Assembly: GCA_028723145.1 (NCBI GenBank)
Contig: JAQYFM010000280.1
Coordinates: 1 to 32,225, forward strand
DNA from: Spirochaetales bacterium
GTDB taxonomy: Bacteria > Spirochaetota > Spirochaetia > Sphaerochaetales > Sphaerochaetaceae
Reading direction: 5' to 3'
Length of the DNA: 32,225 bases
In this document: positions 8,636 to 16,347 of the stretch, piece after piece
Numbering within the stretch: position 1 is the stretch's first letter
How the letters are laid out: every line of letters begins with the position of its first letter
The notes under the pieces: generated by a model
Database searches by the model: none
What the model was told of the DNA's origin: nothing
The model's input: only the letters and a program-made list of their open reading frames with translations
Translations under genes and position numbers: made by a program

Positions 8636-8845
8636 AGTTCTAAAATAAAAGAATAGTTTAAACAAAAAATCTAACACAACAAAATTATGGTGTAGAGGTA
8701 GATATTATATTTATTTATAACAAAATAAATTATTAAGTATTTTGGTCCTAATTTACTGTAAAATATTCAATATCTTAGATATATAATAATTTTGGTTCAA
8801 GTTAATCATTGTACATCAAATGACTAGCTGTACTATTTTGCTACA

Positions 8846-8870
8846 CAAATTTTATAATTTATAAATTTTG
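8846..8870. repeat. AT-rich near-perfect palindrome
   Basis: Twenty-five bases from CAAATTTT to AAATTTTG form a palindrome with 11 of 12 matched pairs around a central T. It lies about 230 bp before the ABC operon promoter. It may be an operator or a chance result of the high AT content. Confidence 0.3.
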
Positions 8871-9012
8871 AACTAAAAAAATCACGGTTTTTTAGAAATA
8901 AATAGTAAAACAACAGGAAAAATCACAAATAAAACTTTATTTCTGCTTTAAAATTACACTTTTTTAATATCTGTATACGTAATAAAGCAAAAATATTTCG
9001 GAATTATTCATA

Positions 9013-9085
9013 TCGCAAAAAATGCATATAAATAATTTTTTTTACACAAAATTAGAGTAGCGAGTGCTTTGTATACAATTATACT
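9013..9085 (+). promoter_or_regulatory. Activator site and promoter of the sugar ABC operon
   Basis: TCGCAAAAAATGCA at 9013-9026 is followed 53 bp later by the -10 box TATACT (9080-9085). No -35 hexamer is present at the usual distance, which suggests activator dependence. The same 14-mer with the same 53-bp spacing to TATACT occurs before the gene at 19566. A weaker half-site (CACAAAA, 9045-9051) lies 31 bp downstream of the first, next to the position expected for the -35. The divergent AraC-type regulator is the probable ligand. Confidence 0.6.
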
Positions 9086-9126
9086 AAAAACATAAAAACA
9101 AATTTTCTCATATGGAGGTTTTGAAT

Positions 9127-10404
9127 ATGAAAAAGTTAGGATTATTCCTTATCTTATTAGCAATTATTGTAGCACCAGTATTTGCTAACGGTCAGAATGA
9201 AACACAAAAGGCTACTGGCCCAAGAACTCTCAGCGTTCTTCTTTCAGAAGAGCCATCATCAGGGGATGCTCTCTCTCTTATCCTTGATAAATGGGCTGCT
9301 GAAACAGGTAATAAAGTTGAACGTCTTGTAATTCCTTATGATGATCAGATTACAAAGTTCCCTCTTATGGCAAAGAACAAGGACCTTCCTGATCTCGTAG
9401 CTACAACTCGTCTTACAAGACTCTATCCAGATGAGTTCGTAGATCTCGCAACTGTTATTAACATGGACATCTTCGAGCCTCAGGCAGTAGCAATTATCGG
9501 CCAAGATTATACATCTAAAAAGAATCTTTGTCTCCCACAGCAGTTCACAATCACAAACGTTTACTACAATGCTGATGCATTTGCAAAGGCAGGAATCACA
9601 GTTCCTACAGTAGATAAGCCTTGGACTCTTGATGAGCTTTATGCTAACGCAAAGCTTTTACAGGAGAAGGGTGGTGTTAAGTACGGTATGGCAATGGATG
9701 CTTCACGTGCTCGTTACGATAACATGATTTACATGAATGGTGGTTCTATCACAGTTAAGAATGGTGATTCTTTCGCAGTTAATGTAAACAGCAAGGCTAA
9801 CGTTGAAGCTCTTGAGAAGTTCATCGAATGGAACAACACAGTAATGCCAAAAGCAATTTGGGCAGGTGGTACAAATGATAACCCAGCTGACTACTTCAAA
9901 AATGGTGATGTAGGTATCTACTTCTCAGGTACATGGCAGTACAATGGTTTCTACCAGGATATCAAAGCATTCAATTGGGGTGTTATGCCTTCTCCAGTAG
10001 GTCCTAACGGTCCTAGTGCAATCATGGGTGGTTCAGGTCTTGCAGTACCAGCTAATGCAGATGACAAGGATCTCGCTATTGAATTCTTAAAGTGGTTCTA
10101 TGAAGATTCAGCTAACTTCCAGGAATACCTCAATAACGATAAGGGTCTTTCATCACTCAAGGCTGTAACTTATGCTCCATCAGATGCAAAAGTAGCAGCA
10201 GATTACAAAGTACTCCAGTCTGAAGTTTCTAAGGTTACTGATGCATTCAACGTAGACGAACAGTCTAACTGGAGAAACTACTACGATAACGAGTATAGAG
10301 ATGCTCTCAGACAGGCTGTATATGGTTCTGTAAGTGCTAAGGCTTCTCTCGACGATTTCGCAAACAAGCTTTCTAAGAAATCAGGTTGGCCTCTCGCTAA
10401 GTAA
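9127..10404 (+). CDS. Sugar ABC transporter substrate-binding protein (family 1, CUT1)
   Basis: This is a 425-residue extracytoplasmic solute-binding protein that captures oligosaccharides for the CUT1 importer encoded next. It has a cleavable signal peptide (MKKLGLFLILLAIIVAPVFA, then NGQNE), with no lipobox cysteine at the cleavage site. The family-1 hinge and ligand segments are recognisable: DQITKFPLMAKNKDLPDLV, VYYNADAFAKAGI, KPWTLDELYANAKLLQEKGG, VGIYFSGTWQYNG and WGVMPSPVGPNG. I start it at 9127 because GGAGG lies 8 nt upstream; an in-frame ATG at 9112 overlaps that site. Codons are richer in C-ending forms (CTC, TTC, AAC) than in most neighbours, suggesting high expression. The ligand is probably an unsaturated or uronic-acid oligosaccharide, judged only from the GH105 gene downstream. 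Confidence 0.93.
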   Translation: MKKLGLFLILLAIIVAPVFANGQNETQKATGPRTLSVLLSEEPSSGDALSLILDKWAAETGNKVERLVIPYDDQITKFPLMAKNKDLPDLVATTRLTRLYPDEFVDLATVINMDIFEPQAVAIIGQDYTSKKNLCLPQQFTITNVYYNADAFAKAGITVPTVDKPWTLDELYANAKLLQEKGGVKYGMAMDASRARYDNMIYMNGGSITVKNGDSFAVNVNSKANVEALEKFIEWNNTVMPKAIWAGGTNDNPADYFKNGDVGIYFSGTWQYNGFYQDIKAFNWGVMPSPVGPNGPSAIMGGSGLAVPANADDKDLAIEFLKWFYEDSANFQEYLNNDKGLSSLKAVTYAPSDAKVAADYKVLQSEVSKVTDAFNVDEQSNWRNYYDNEYRDALRQAVYGSVSAKASLDDFANKLSKKSGWPLAK

Positions 10405-10429
10405 TAGTGTAATCGCGTCTCGTAAAATC

Positions 10430-10455
10430 AGCCATCCGGATAAAAACGGATGGCT
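10430..10455 (+). promoter_or_regulatory. Intercistronic hairpin between binding-protein and permease genes
   Basis: AGCCATCCG and CGGATGGCT form a perfect 9-bp GC-rich stem with an 8-nt loop, 25 nt after the binding-protein stop. No run of T follows, so it is more likely an mRNA 3'-end stabiliser or attenuator than a full terminator. Such hairpins commonly let binding protein be made in excess over permeases. Confidence 0.7.
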
Positions 10456-10474
10456 TATTTAAAGGAGGAGTTTA

Positions 10475-11368
10475 ATGACAGCAATAAGAAAAAAGAATAA
10501 CGGAATGAGACATACAAAAGCATTCTGGATGTTCGTCTTACCAAGCCTTGCTCTATTCACAGTATTCTTCTTAATACCACTTGTATTAAGCATTGCTTAT
10601 TCTTTTACTGACTATGATGGTTGGAAAACAATGAATTTTGTAGGTCTCGAAAACTTTATCGAGCTATTTCAAGATAAGAACTTCTACTCTTCTCTTGGAA
10701 GAACCTTCATTTACACACTATTTTCTCTCCCATTTAAAGTTATTATCCCATTATTAATTGCAGCACTTGTTTGTTCTGATAGAGTTGCTTTTAAGAGTTT
10801 CTCAAGAACACTTATCTACATCCCTGTTCTTCTTTCAGCACTCGTTGTAGGTATCACAATTAACTGGATGTTCTCAACTGAGTATGGTCTTGTAAACTTC
10901 ATTATCACTCAGCTTGGAGCAAAGCCTCTTGATTGGGCATTAAATCAGTACCTTGCTACATTTGTAATCAGCTTTGCTTCTAACTGGGCATCAACTGGTT
11001 TCTACATGATCATCTTCATTGGTGGTATTAAGGGTATTAGTAACGATTTATATGAAGCTGCATCAATCGATGGATGTAATACAACACAGACATTCTTTAA
11101 GATTACAGTACCAATGTTAGCACCAACAACATTCCTTGCTGTACTTCTTTCAACAGTTAACCTCTTAAAGGAATATGCTCTTGTTCAAGGTATTACTCAG
11201 GGTGGTCCTGGTGATAAAACAACATTTATTATCCAGTACATCTTTGGTCAAGGCTTTAACCAGATGAGATATGGTTATGCAAGTGCAATCTCATTCATCG
11301 TAATGATAATCTTTGCGTTAATCGCTTTCGTACAATTTAAGATGAGTAATGAAGGAGGAGAAAACTGA
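10475..11368 (+). CDS. CUT1 sugar ABC transporter permease (MalF/UgpA-like)
   Basis: This is a 297-residue inner-membrane permease with six predicted transmembrane helices. The N-terminal segment FWMFVLPSLALFTVFFLIPL is typical of the MalF/UgpA branch. The cytoplasmic EAA loop that contacts the ATPase reads EAASIDGCNTTQTFFKITVP (about residues 200-219), with the conserved G of the EAA-X3-G pattern. A strong AAGGAGGAG site precedes the ATG. Its stop shares one base with the next permease's ATG (TGATG), so the two halves of the channel are translated together. The conserved ending GPGDKTTFIIQYIF is also typical. Confidence 0.95.
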   Translation: MTAIRKKNNGMRHTKAFWMFVLPSLALFTVFFLIPLVLSIAYSFTDYDGWKTMNFVGLENFIELFQDKNFYSSLGRTFIYTLFSLPFKVIIPLLIAALVCSDRVAFKSFSRTLIYIPVLLSALVVGITINWMFSTEYGLVNFIITQLGAKPLDWALNQYLATFVISFASNWASTGFYMIIFIGGIKGISNDLYEAASIDGCNTTQTFFKITVPMLAPTTFLAVLLSTVNLLKEYALVQGITQGGPGDKTTFIIQYIFGQGFNQMRYGYASAISFIVMIIFALIAFVQFKMSNEGGEN

Positions 11369-12195
11369 TGAAAAGCGAAAAGAAAACATCAAAGCTACTC
11401 ACTGCTCTCTCAATTTTGTTAGCTCTTGCTATGATTTTCCCAATCTTCTGGTTGATCTGTTCATCATTCAAGCAGCCTAACGAACTCTTTAAATATCCTT
11501 TAAAGATGTTCTCAAGTGATCCAACAATTAACTACTATAAGAGTGTTCTTGGTAGTGGTTTCATGAACTATGTAAAGAACAGCTTGTTCTTAGCTGTAGT
11601 TGGTACACTTATTACTCTTGTAATTAGTGCTATGTGTGGTTACGCTCTAGCTATTTACCGCTTCGAAATCAAGTATACAAACCTTGTTTTCGCAGTATTC
11701 TTGCTTGGAACCTTGATCCCTGGTGAAACACTTACTGTACCACAGGTATCGGTAATTAGTGCTCTTGGCCTTTACAACAACATTTGGGGTGTAATCCTTC
11801 CAGTTGTAACAACCACAACAGGTATCTTCATGTTCCGTCAGGCATATATGGCAATTCCACTTTCATTTGTTGAAGCTGCACGTATTGATGGATGCCCTGA
11901 ATGGAAGATCTTTACACATGTAATGATGCCTCTTGGTTCATCATCATTTGTAACACTCGCAATCTTCTCATTCATGTGGAGATGGAACGACTACATTCTT
12001 CCAATGCTCATCCTCTCTAATCAGAAGAACTTTACAATCCAGCTTGCTATTAAGAACTACATTGGTAACACTGGTGTTGACTGGTCAAGTATCTTGTCTG
12101 CTTCAGTAATGTCTGTAGTTCCAGTAATTGTAGTATTCGTTATTTTACAGAAATATATCATTGGCGGTGTTTCTGCCGGTGGTGTTAAGGGATGA
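11368..12195 (+). CDS. CUT1 sugar ABC transporter permease (MalG/UgpE-like)
   Basis: This is a 275-residue second permease with about six transmembrane helices. The N-terminal helix (LLTALSILLALAMIFPIFWL), the segment SSFKQPNELF and the EAA loop EAARIDGCPEWKIFTHVMMP (about 171-190) are diagnostic for the MalG/UgpE branch. The C-terminus ends GGVSAGGVKG, as in many relatives. GGAGGAG lies just upstream of its ATG. No ATP-binding subunit is encoded anywhere in the window, so a shared MsmX/UgpC-type ATPase encoded elsewhere must energise the importer, as is common for CUT1 systems. Confidence 0.95.
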   Translation: MKSEKKTSKLLTALSILLALAMIFPIFWLICSSFKQPNELFKYPLKMFSSDPTINYYKSVLGSGFMNYVKNSLFLAVVGTLITLVISAMCGYALAIYRFEIKYTNLVFAVFLLGTLIPGETLTVPQVSVISALGLYNNIWGVILPVVTTTTGIFMFRQAYMAIPLSFVEAARIDGCPEWKIFTHVMMPLGSSSFVTLAIFSFMWRWNDYILPMLILSNQKNFTIQLAIKNYIGNTGVDWSSILSASVMSVVPVIVVFVILQKYIIGGVSAGGVKG

Positions 12196-12200
12196 TTATT

Positions 12201-13268
12201 ATGGATATTATCGACCAAAAGCTTGATTTATTAATTAAAGGATTTCTTCCTGTTCTTTGTGCAGACCCTGATTTTGATAAAGGTGTACTCGCTTCAGGAA
12301 TTGAAAATAGAGAAAGATATAAATATTGGGAGTGGACTCAAGGTGTAGGACTATTCGGACTTTGGAAGCTCTATGAAAAAACTGGTAAGAAAGAGTATTT
12401 AGATATTTTAACTAACTACTATGACCAGAGAATTAAAGAAGGACTTCCTGGAAAGAATGTTAACACAATGGCTCCTATCTTAGCTCTTTCATTCCTCGCA
12501 GAGCATCTTAAACGTCAAGATTACATGGATGTATGTATTGAGTGGGTTGAATGGCTTTATAACGGTGGTCTTGAGAAGACTAAGGAAGGTGGATATCAAC
12601 ATAGAACTACTGATGATTTCAACGACCAAGAACTTTGGGATGATACACTTATGATGAGCGTACTTCCATTAGCTAACATGGGAAGAATCTTAGGTAGAAA
12701 GGAATATATGGATGAAGCTGAGTACCAGCTCCTATTACATATTGAACACCTTGCTGATCCTATCACTGGTCTTTGGTATCATGGTTACACCTTTAAGGGT
12801 AACCATCACTTTGCAGAGGCTTTCTGGGGTAGAGGTAATTCATGGGCAACTATTGCAATGCCTCTATTTGTTGAAACAATTCCTTTGTCTCCTGCTGTAA
12901 AAAGATACGTATCTACTGTAATAACTAGACAGGTTGAAGCAATTGCTAAGTACCAAGATAAGAGTGGATACTGGCACACATTAATCGACCATGAAGACTC
13001 ATATCTTGAGTCAAGTTGTACCTGTGGTTTTGGTTATGGAATTTTAAAATCCATCCACATGGGTCTTCTTGATGAAAAATATAAAGCTGTTGCTGATAAA
13101 GCACTTCCAGCAGCACTTAATGCTATTGATGAAAATGGTATTGTCCAAATGTGTTCTGGTGGTACTCCAATGGGAAGAGAGAGTCAGGATTTCTATAGAA
13201 ATATTCCTGTTCATCCAATGCCATATGGACAAGCTATGGCAATGCTCTTCCTCATTGAGCAAAAATAA
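12201..13268 (+). CDS. GH105 unsaturated rhamnogalacturonyl hydrolase-like enzyme (YteR family)
   Basis: This 355-residue protein of the GH88/GH105 (alpha/alpha)6-barrel group removes the unsaturated uronic acid left by polysaccharide lyases, by hydrating the 4,5 double bond. Diagnostic segments are YWEWTQGVGLFGLWKLYEKTG (about 42-62), NVNTMAPILAL, the catalytic-aspartate region WDDTLMMSVLPLANMG (146-161), TGLWYHGYTF and FWGRGNSWATIAMP (about 208-221), plus CGFGYGILKSI. There is no signal peptide, so it acts in the cytoplasm on imported oligosaccharides. The start at 12201 has AAGGG 9 nt upstream. An ATG at 12192 would overlap the permease stop by 4 nt but leaves no room for a ribosome-binding site. 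It is the last gene before a terminator-like hairpin. The substrate could be rhamnogalacturonan or another lyase product. Confidence 0.88.
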   Translation: MDIIDQKLDLLIKGFLPVLCADPDFDKGVLASGIENRERYKYWEWTQGVGLFGLWKLYEKTGKKEYLDILTNYYDQRIKEGLPGKNVNTMAPILALSFLAEHLKRQDYMDVCIEWVEWLYNGGLEKTKEGGYQHRTTDDFNDQELWDDTLMMSVLPLANMGRILGRKEYMDEAEYQLLLHIEHLADPITGLWYHGYTFKGNHHFAEAFWGRGNSWATIAMPLFVETIPLSPAVKRYVSTVITRQVEAIAKYQDKSGYWHTLIDHEDSYLESSCTCGFGYGILKSIHMGLLDEKYKAVADKALPAALNAIDENGIVQMCSGGTPMGRESQDFYRNIPVHPMPYGQAMAMLFLIEQK

Positions 13269-13269
13269 T

Positions 13270-13301
13270 AAAAAAGGGGACCTTTTGGGGTTCCCTTTTT
13301 T
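13270..13301 (+). terminator. Rho-independent terminator or attenuator ahead of GH38 gene
   Basis: Six A, GGGGACC, a TTTTGG loop, GGTTCCC and six T form a hairpin with one G-U pair and a T-tract, immediately after the GH105 stop. The ribosome-binding site AGGAG (13302-13306) of the GH38 gene follows at once, with no space for a new promoter. GH38 and MFS are therefore probably expressed by read-through. The A and T tracts make it bidirectional in principle. Confidence 0.8.
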
Positions 13302-13313
13302 AGGAGAATAATC

Positions 13314-16300
13314 ATGATTAGTGATCGCGAGTTTAATAAAATAACAGATAAAATGCTTCAAATGGAGGCAACTTACACAGACTTAATCTTTAAAGAAGTT
13401 GCTTCTTTAGATTGTTCATTCTTTGAGACAGAAGATAACCTTTATTCAGCTATCCCGGAATGTTCTACGAGGATACAAAAAAATGATACTTGGGGAGGAA
13501 ATAAGAAAACTGGTTGGTTTAAAACTAGTTATATTGTCGACTCTACAACTAAAGGGAAAAAATTATTCCTATGTGCTGATACAGGTGCTTTAGAAACACT
13601 TGTATTTGTAAATGGAAAGCCTCATGGAGTACTAGCTAATAAAGTTGTTATTAGAACAAGGGGAAACCACCATGCTTTGATTATCACAGATGGTGTCGAA
13701 GAAGGAACAATCTTTGAGTTTGCCTTAGAAGCTTATTGTTGGCATAACGAAGTTGGAACTCAGCCATTTAAAACTGAGCCAAATGGTCCATTTGATGCTA
13801 ATCATCCTGTTACTTTTAAGAGCGTTACTATTGCACTCAGAGATGAAGAAATAAAAGAATTTGCTTTCTCTTTGAGGGCAATAAATGAAATAGCTCAATT
13901 TACTCGTGATGACTATAAAAGAGCAGAAGCTCAAAACTGTCTTTATGAAATTTATAGGACAGTCTCTCAGGTTCCTTTAGAGTCGGGTGTTGATTACCCT
14001 GCTCTAAAGAAATCTGTTGAGAGTATGAATAAAATATTAAAAAGAAAGAATCACTGTGATTCTTGGCCAACAATGTATGTAAGTGGACACTCACACCTAG
14101 ATACTGCATGGCTTTGGCCTATTAAAGAAACAATTAGAAAGGCAGCAAGAACATACTCTAATGCAATTACTATGATGAAGGAATATCCAGAGTATATTTT
14201 CCTTCAAAGCTCAGCTTGCCATGCTGATATGATGAAAAAGTACTATCCATCAATTTTTAGTGATATTAAAGAGATGGTAGCCCAAGGTAGATGGGAACCA
14301 AATGGTGGTGTATGGATTGAGTGTGATTGTAATGTAACTGGAGCAGAGGCCATGGTTAGACAATTCTTATATGGGCAAAAGTTTACATTAAAAGAATTTA
14401 ATTACAAAAGTGATACCTTCTGGCTTCCTGACACCTTTGGATACTCTCAGTCATTACCACAAATAATGAAGCATAGTGGTGTAAAGAATTTCTGTACAAC
14501 TAAGATGAGTTGGAATGATACTAATGTCTTCCCATATGATACTTTCTATTGGCAGGGAATTGATGGGACTTCTGTACTTGCTAACTTAATTGATATCCAA
14601 ATGGGGCCAACTCCTAAGTGGGCTTATACTGCACTATATGAAAAGAAGAGAGGAACTCGTATCTCTAACTCAAGATATAATGCTTATGGCTATGGTGATG
14701 GAGGTGCAGGTCCTAGTTATGATTTAATAGAAATCGGAAGAATTACAGAGGACATAGAAGGTGTTCCAAGAGTTAAGTACTCTTCTATTTCTTCTTATAT
14801 GGATAGAGTTAGAGAGGAAGCATTTGAAATTCCTCAATATAGAGGTGAACTCTATTTAGAGCTCCATAGAGGTACATTAACAAGTCAAAGTGAAATTAAA
14901 AAAGGAAATCGTAAAGCAGAGGAGGCTCTCCATGCTCTTGATGCGATTATTGCTACAGACTTTGTTAATGCAAAACATCATGATGTTGATATGGAAGGTC
15001 TTTGGAAAAGATTATTGATTAATCAATTCCATGATATTTTACCTGGAACATGTATCGATGAAGTAAATATCAAAGCTGTAAAAGATTTAAAAGATCTAAA
15101 AATTGATGTTGAAAAAGAGATAAATAAAGCTTTAATTTCAGATGGCTCTTTATGTATTTATAACCCATCTCCATTTAAAGCTAAAGACTGTATTGTTGAT
15201 GGCAAAATAGAAGGTTTTGAATCTATTACTACAATAGATGGAATAAAAACTTATATTCCTAATATCAATATTGATTCATATTCTTCTAAAGCTATTTCAG
15301 CTATTGAAAATAATTGTTGTGGAAAAATAAGTGTAGATGGTTTATGTGTTGAAACTCCAACTTTAAGGTTGCGTTTTTCATCCTTAGGTTACATCGAAAG
15401 TTTATTTGATAAAGAGGAACAAAGAGAGGTTGCAAGGTCTTTAGGACTCGATAGAGTCTTTTTAAATGAGGATGTTCCACAAGCTTGGGATAACTGGGAT
15501 GTTGATAAAGATTTAATCGAGAACCTAAAACCTTTTATTGGAGATGTAACAATTGCTCTTAAGGAAACTACAAGATCAACAGTTACCTTTGAGACTATTA
15601 TGAAACTCTCTAATAAGAGCACTTTAACAAAGTTAACAAGAATATATAGCGATAAAAAGCAAATTGATTTCGAAGTATTACTTGACTGGCATGAAAAGCA
15701 TAAGCTATTAAAGGCTGGTTTTGATTTTGATATCAATGCAACAGGTCTTAGAAGTGAAATTCAATTTGGTTCTATTGTAAGACCAGTTTGGAAGACAAAT
15801 ACCTTTGAAGAAGCTAAATTTGAAGTTTCTAATCAGAAGTGGAGTGACTATAGTGAACCAGGCTATGGTGCAGCTATTTTAAATGATTCAAAATATGGTA
15901 TTAATGCGCTTGGAAACTTAGTTTCTCTTACTCTTCAAAAGAGTGGAACTCATCCAGATCCAATGGCAGATGAAGGCATTCATTCCTTTAAATACTCTTT
16001 GCTCCTTCACTCAGGTTTCTCAACAGAGAGTGTAATTAGTAAGGCATATAACTTTAACACAAGCTTAAGAGTATATAATGGATGTGAGAAGGTAGCTCCT
16101 GTAAAGGTTAGTTCATCACATGTTGTTATTGAGAGCTTAAAGGTTTCAGAGGATAATGATTCATTAATTGTACGCTTGTATGAGTGTGAAGGAACTGGTT
16201 GTAATTGTAGCTTAAAGCCAAGTTTTGATTGCACAGCTGAAGAGGTTAACTTCTTAGAAGAAAAGCAGAGTGATTGCAATCTTGATCGCTTACACTTTAA

Positions 16301-16346
16301 GGCATTTGAGATTAAGACAATACGCTTATACCCATTAGGACGATAA
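13314..16346 (+). CDS. GH38 alpha-mannosidase
   Basis: This is a 1010-residue, four-domain GH38 retaining alpha-mannosidase. The N-terminal beta domain (about 30-200, with a jelly-roll LETLVFVNGKPHG) precedes the catalytic barrel. The zinc-site motif HSHLDTAWLWP is at 259-269 (H261, D263 ligands) and the nucleophile is D373 in FWLPDTFGYSQS. The family segments ELHRGTLTSQ (516-525) and the later zinc histidine H573 in NQFHDILPGT follow. The C-terminal beta domains contain DWHEKHKLLKAGFDFD and the active-site-proximal HPDPMADEG. All catalytic residues are present. There is no signal peptide, so it works in the cytoplasm. Its ribosome-binding site abuts the upstream terminator, and the MFS gene starts 1 nt after its stop. 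The exact substrate (plant or host mannoside, or another alpha-mannose-like sugar) is not determinable. Confidence 0.95.
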   Translation: MISDREFNKITDKMLQMEATYTDLIFKEVASLDCSFFETEDNLYSAIPECSTRIQKNDTWGGNKKTGWFKTSYIVDSTTKGKKLFLCADTGALETLVFVNGKPHGVLANKVVIRTRGNHHALIITDGVEEGTIFEFALEAYCWHNEVGTQPFKTEPNGPFDANHPVTFKSVTIALRDEEIKEFAFSLRAINEIAQFTRDDYKRAEAQNCLYEIYRTVSQVPLESGVDYPALKKSVESMNKILKRKNHCDSWPTMYVSGHSHLDTAWLWPIKETIRKAARTYSNAITMMKEYPEYIFLQSSACHADMMKKYYPSIFSDIKEMVAQGRWEPNGGVWIECDCNVTGAEAMVRQFLYGQKFTLKEFNYKSDTFWLPDTFGYSQSLPQIMKHSGVKNFCTTKMSWNDTNVFPYDTFYWQGIDGTSVLANLIDIQMGPTPKWAYTALYEKKRGTRISNSRYNAYGYGDGGAGPSYDLIEIGRITEDIEGVPRVKYSSISSYMDRVREEAFEIPQYRGELYLELHRGTLTSQSEIKKGNRKAEEALHALDAIIATDFVNAKHHDVDMEGLWKRLLINQFHDILPGTCIDEVNIKAVKDLKDLKIDVEKEINKALISDGSLCIYNPSPFKAKDCIVDGKIEGFESITTIDGIKTYIPNINIDSYSSKAISAIENNCCGKISVDGLCVETPTLRLRFSSLGYIESLFDKEEQREVARSLGLDRVFLNEDVPQAWDNWDVDKDLIENLKPFIGDVTIALKETTRSTVTFETIMKLSNKSTLTKLTRIYSDKKQIDFEVLLDWHEKHKLLKAGFDFDINATGLRSEIQFGSIVRPVWKTNTFEEAKFEVSNQKWSDYSEPGYGAAILNDSKYGINALGNLVSLTLQKSGTHPDPMADEGIHSFKYSLLLHSGFSTESVISKAYNFNTSLRVYNGCEKVAPVKVSSSHVVIESLKVSEDNDSLIVRLYECEGTGCNCSLKPSFDCTAEEVNFLEEKQSDCNLDRLHFKAFEIKTIRLYPLGR

Positions 16347-16347
16347 A

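Larger units (their letters stand above)
8598..9126. other. AT-rich intergenic region between dnaE and the sugar ABC operon
   Basis: About 530 bp without a credible coding region separates the divergent dnaE and ABC-transporter genes. It holds the dnaE promoter at its left end. It also has a 25-bp near-perfect palindrome at 8846-8870 (11 of 12 pairs) and a CTAAAAAA-N7-TTTTTTAG inverted repeat at 8873-8895. The right end has the regulator motif at 9013-9026 and the -10 box of the ABC operon. I see no small RNA or tRNA in it. Confidence 0.6.

Noticed and set aside
8873..8895. CTAAAAAA/TTTTTTAG hairpin as a terminator
   Set aside because: The stem has almost no GC pairs and no gene ends near it on either strand, so a terminator role is not supported.
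8984..8995. AAGCAAAAATAT as another copy of the regulon motif
   Set aside because: It lacks the TGCA end, and its spacing to the 9013 element (28-29 bp) does not match the 31-bp period seen elsewhere.
8598..9126. Small RNA, tRNA or replication origin in the long AT-rich gap
   Set aside because: No cloverleaf, no series of DnaA-box-like sequences and no isolated promoter-terminator unit is visible; the content is explained by two divergent promoters.
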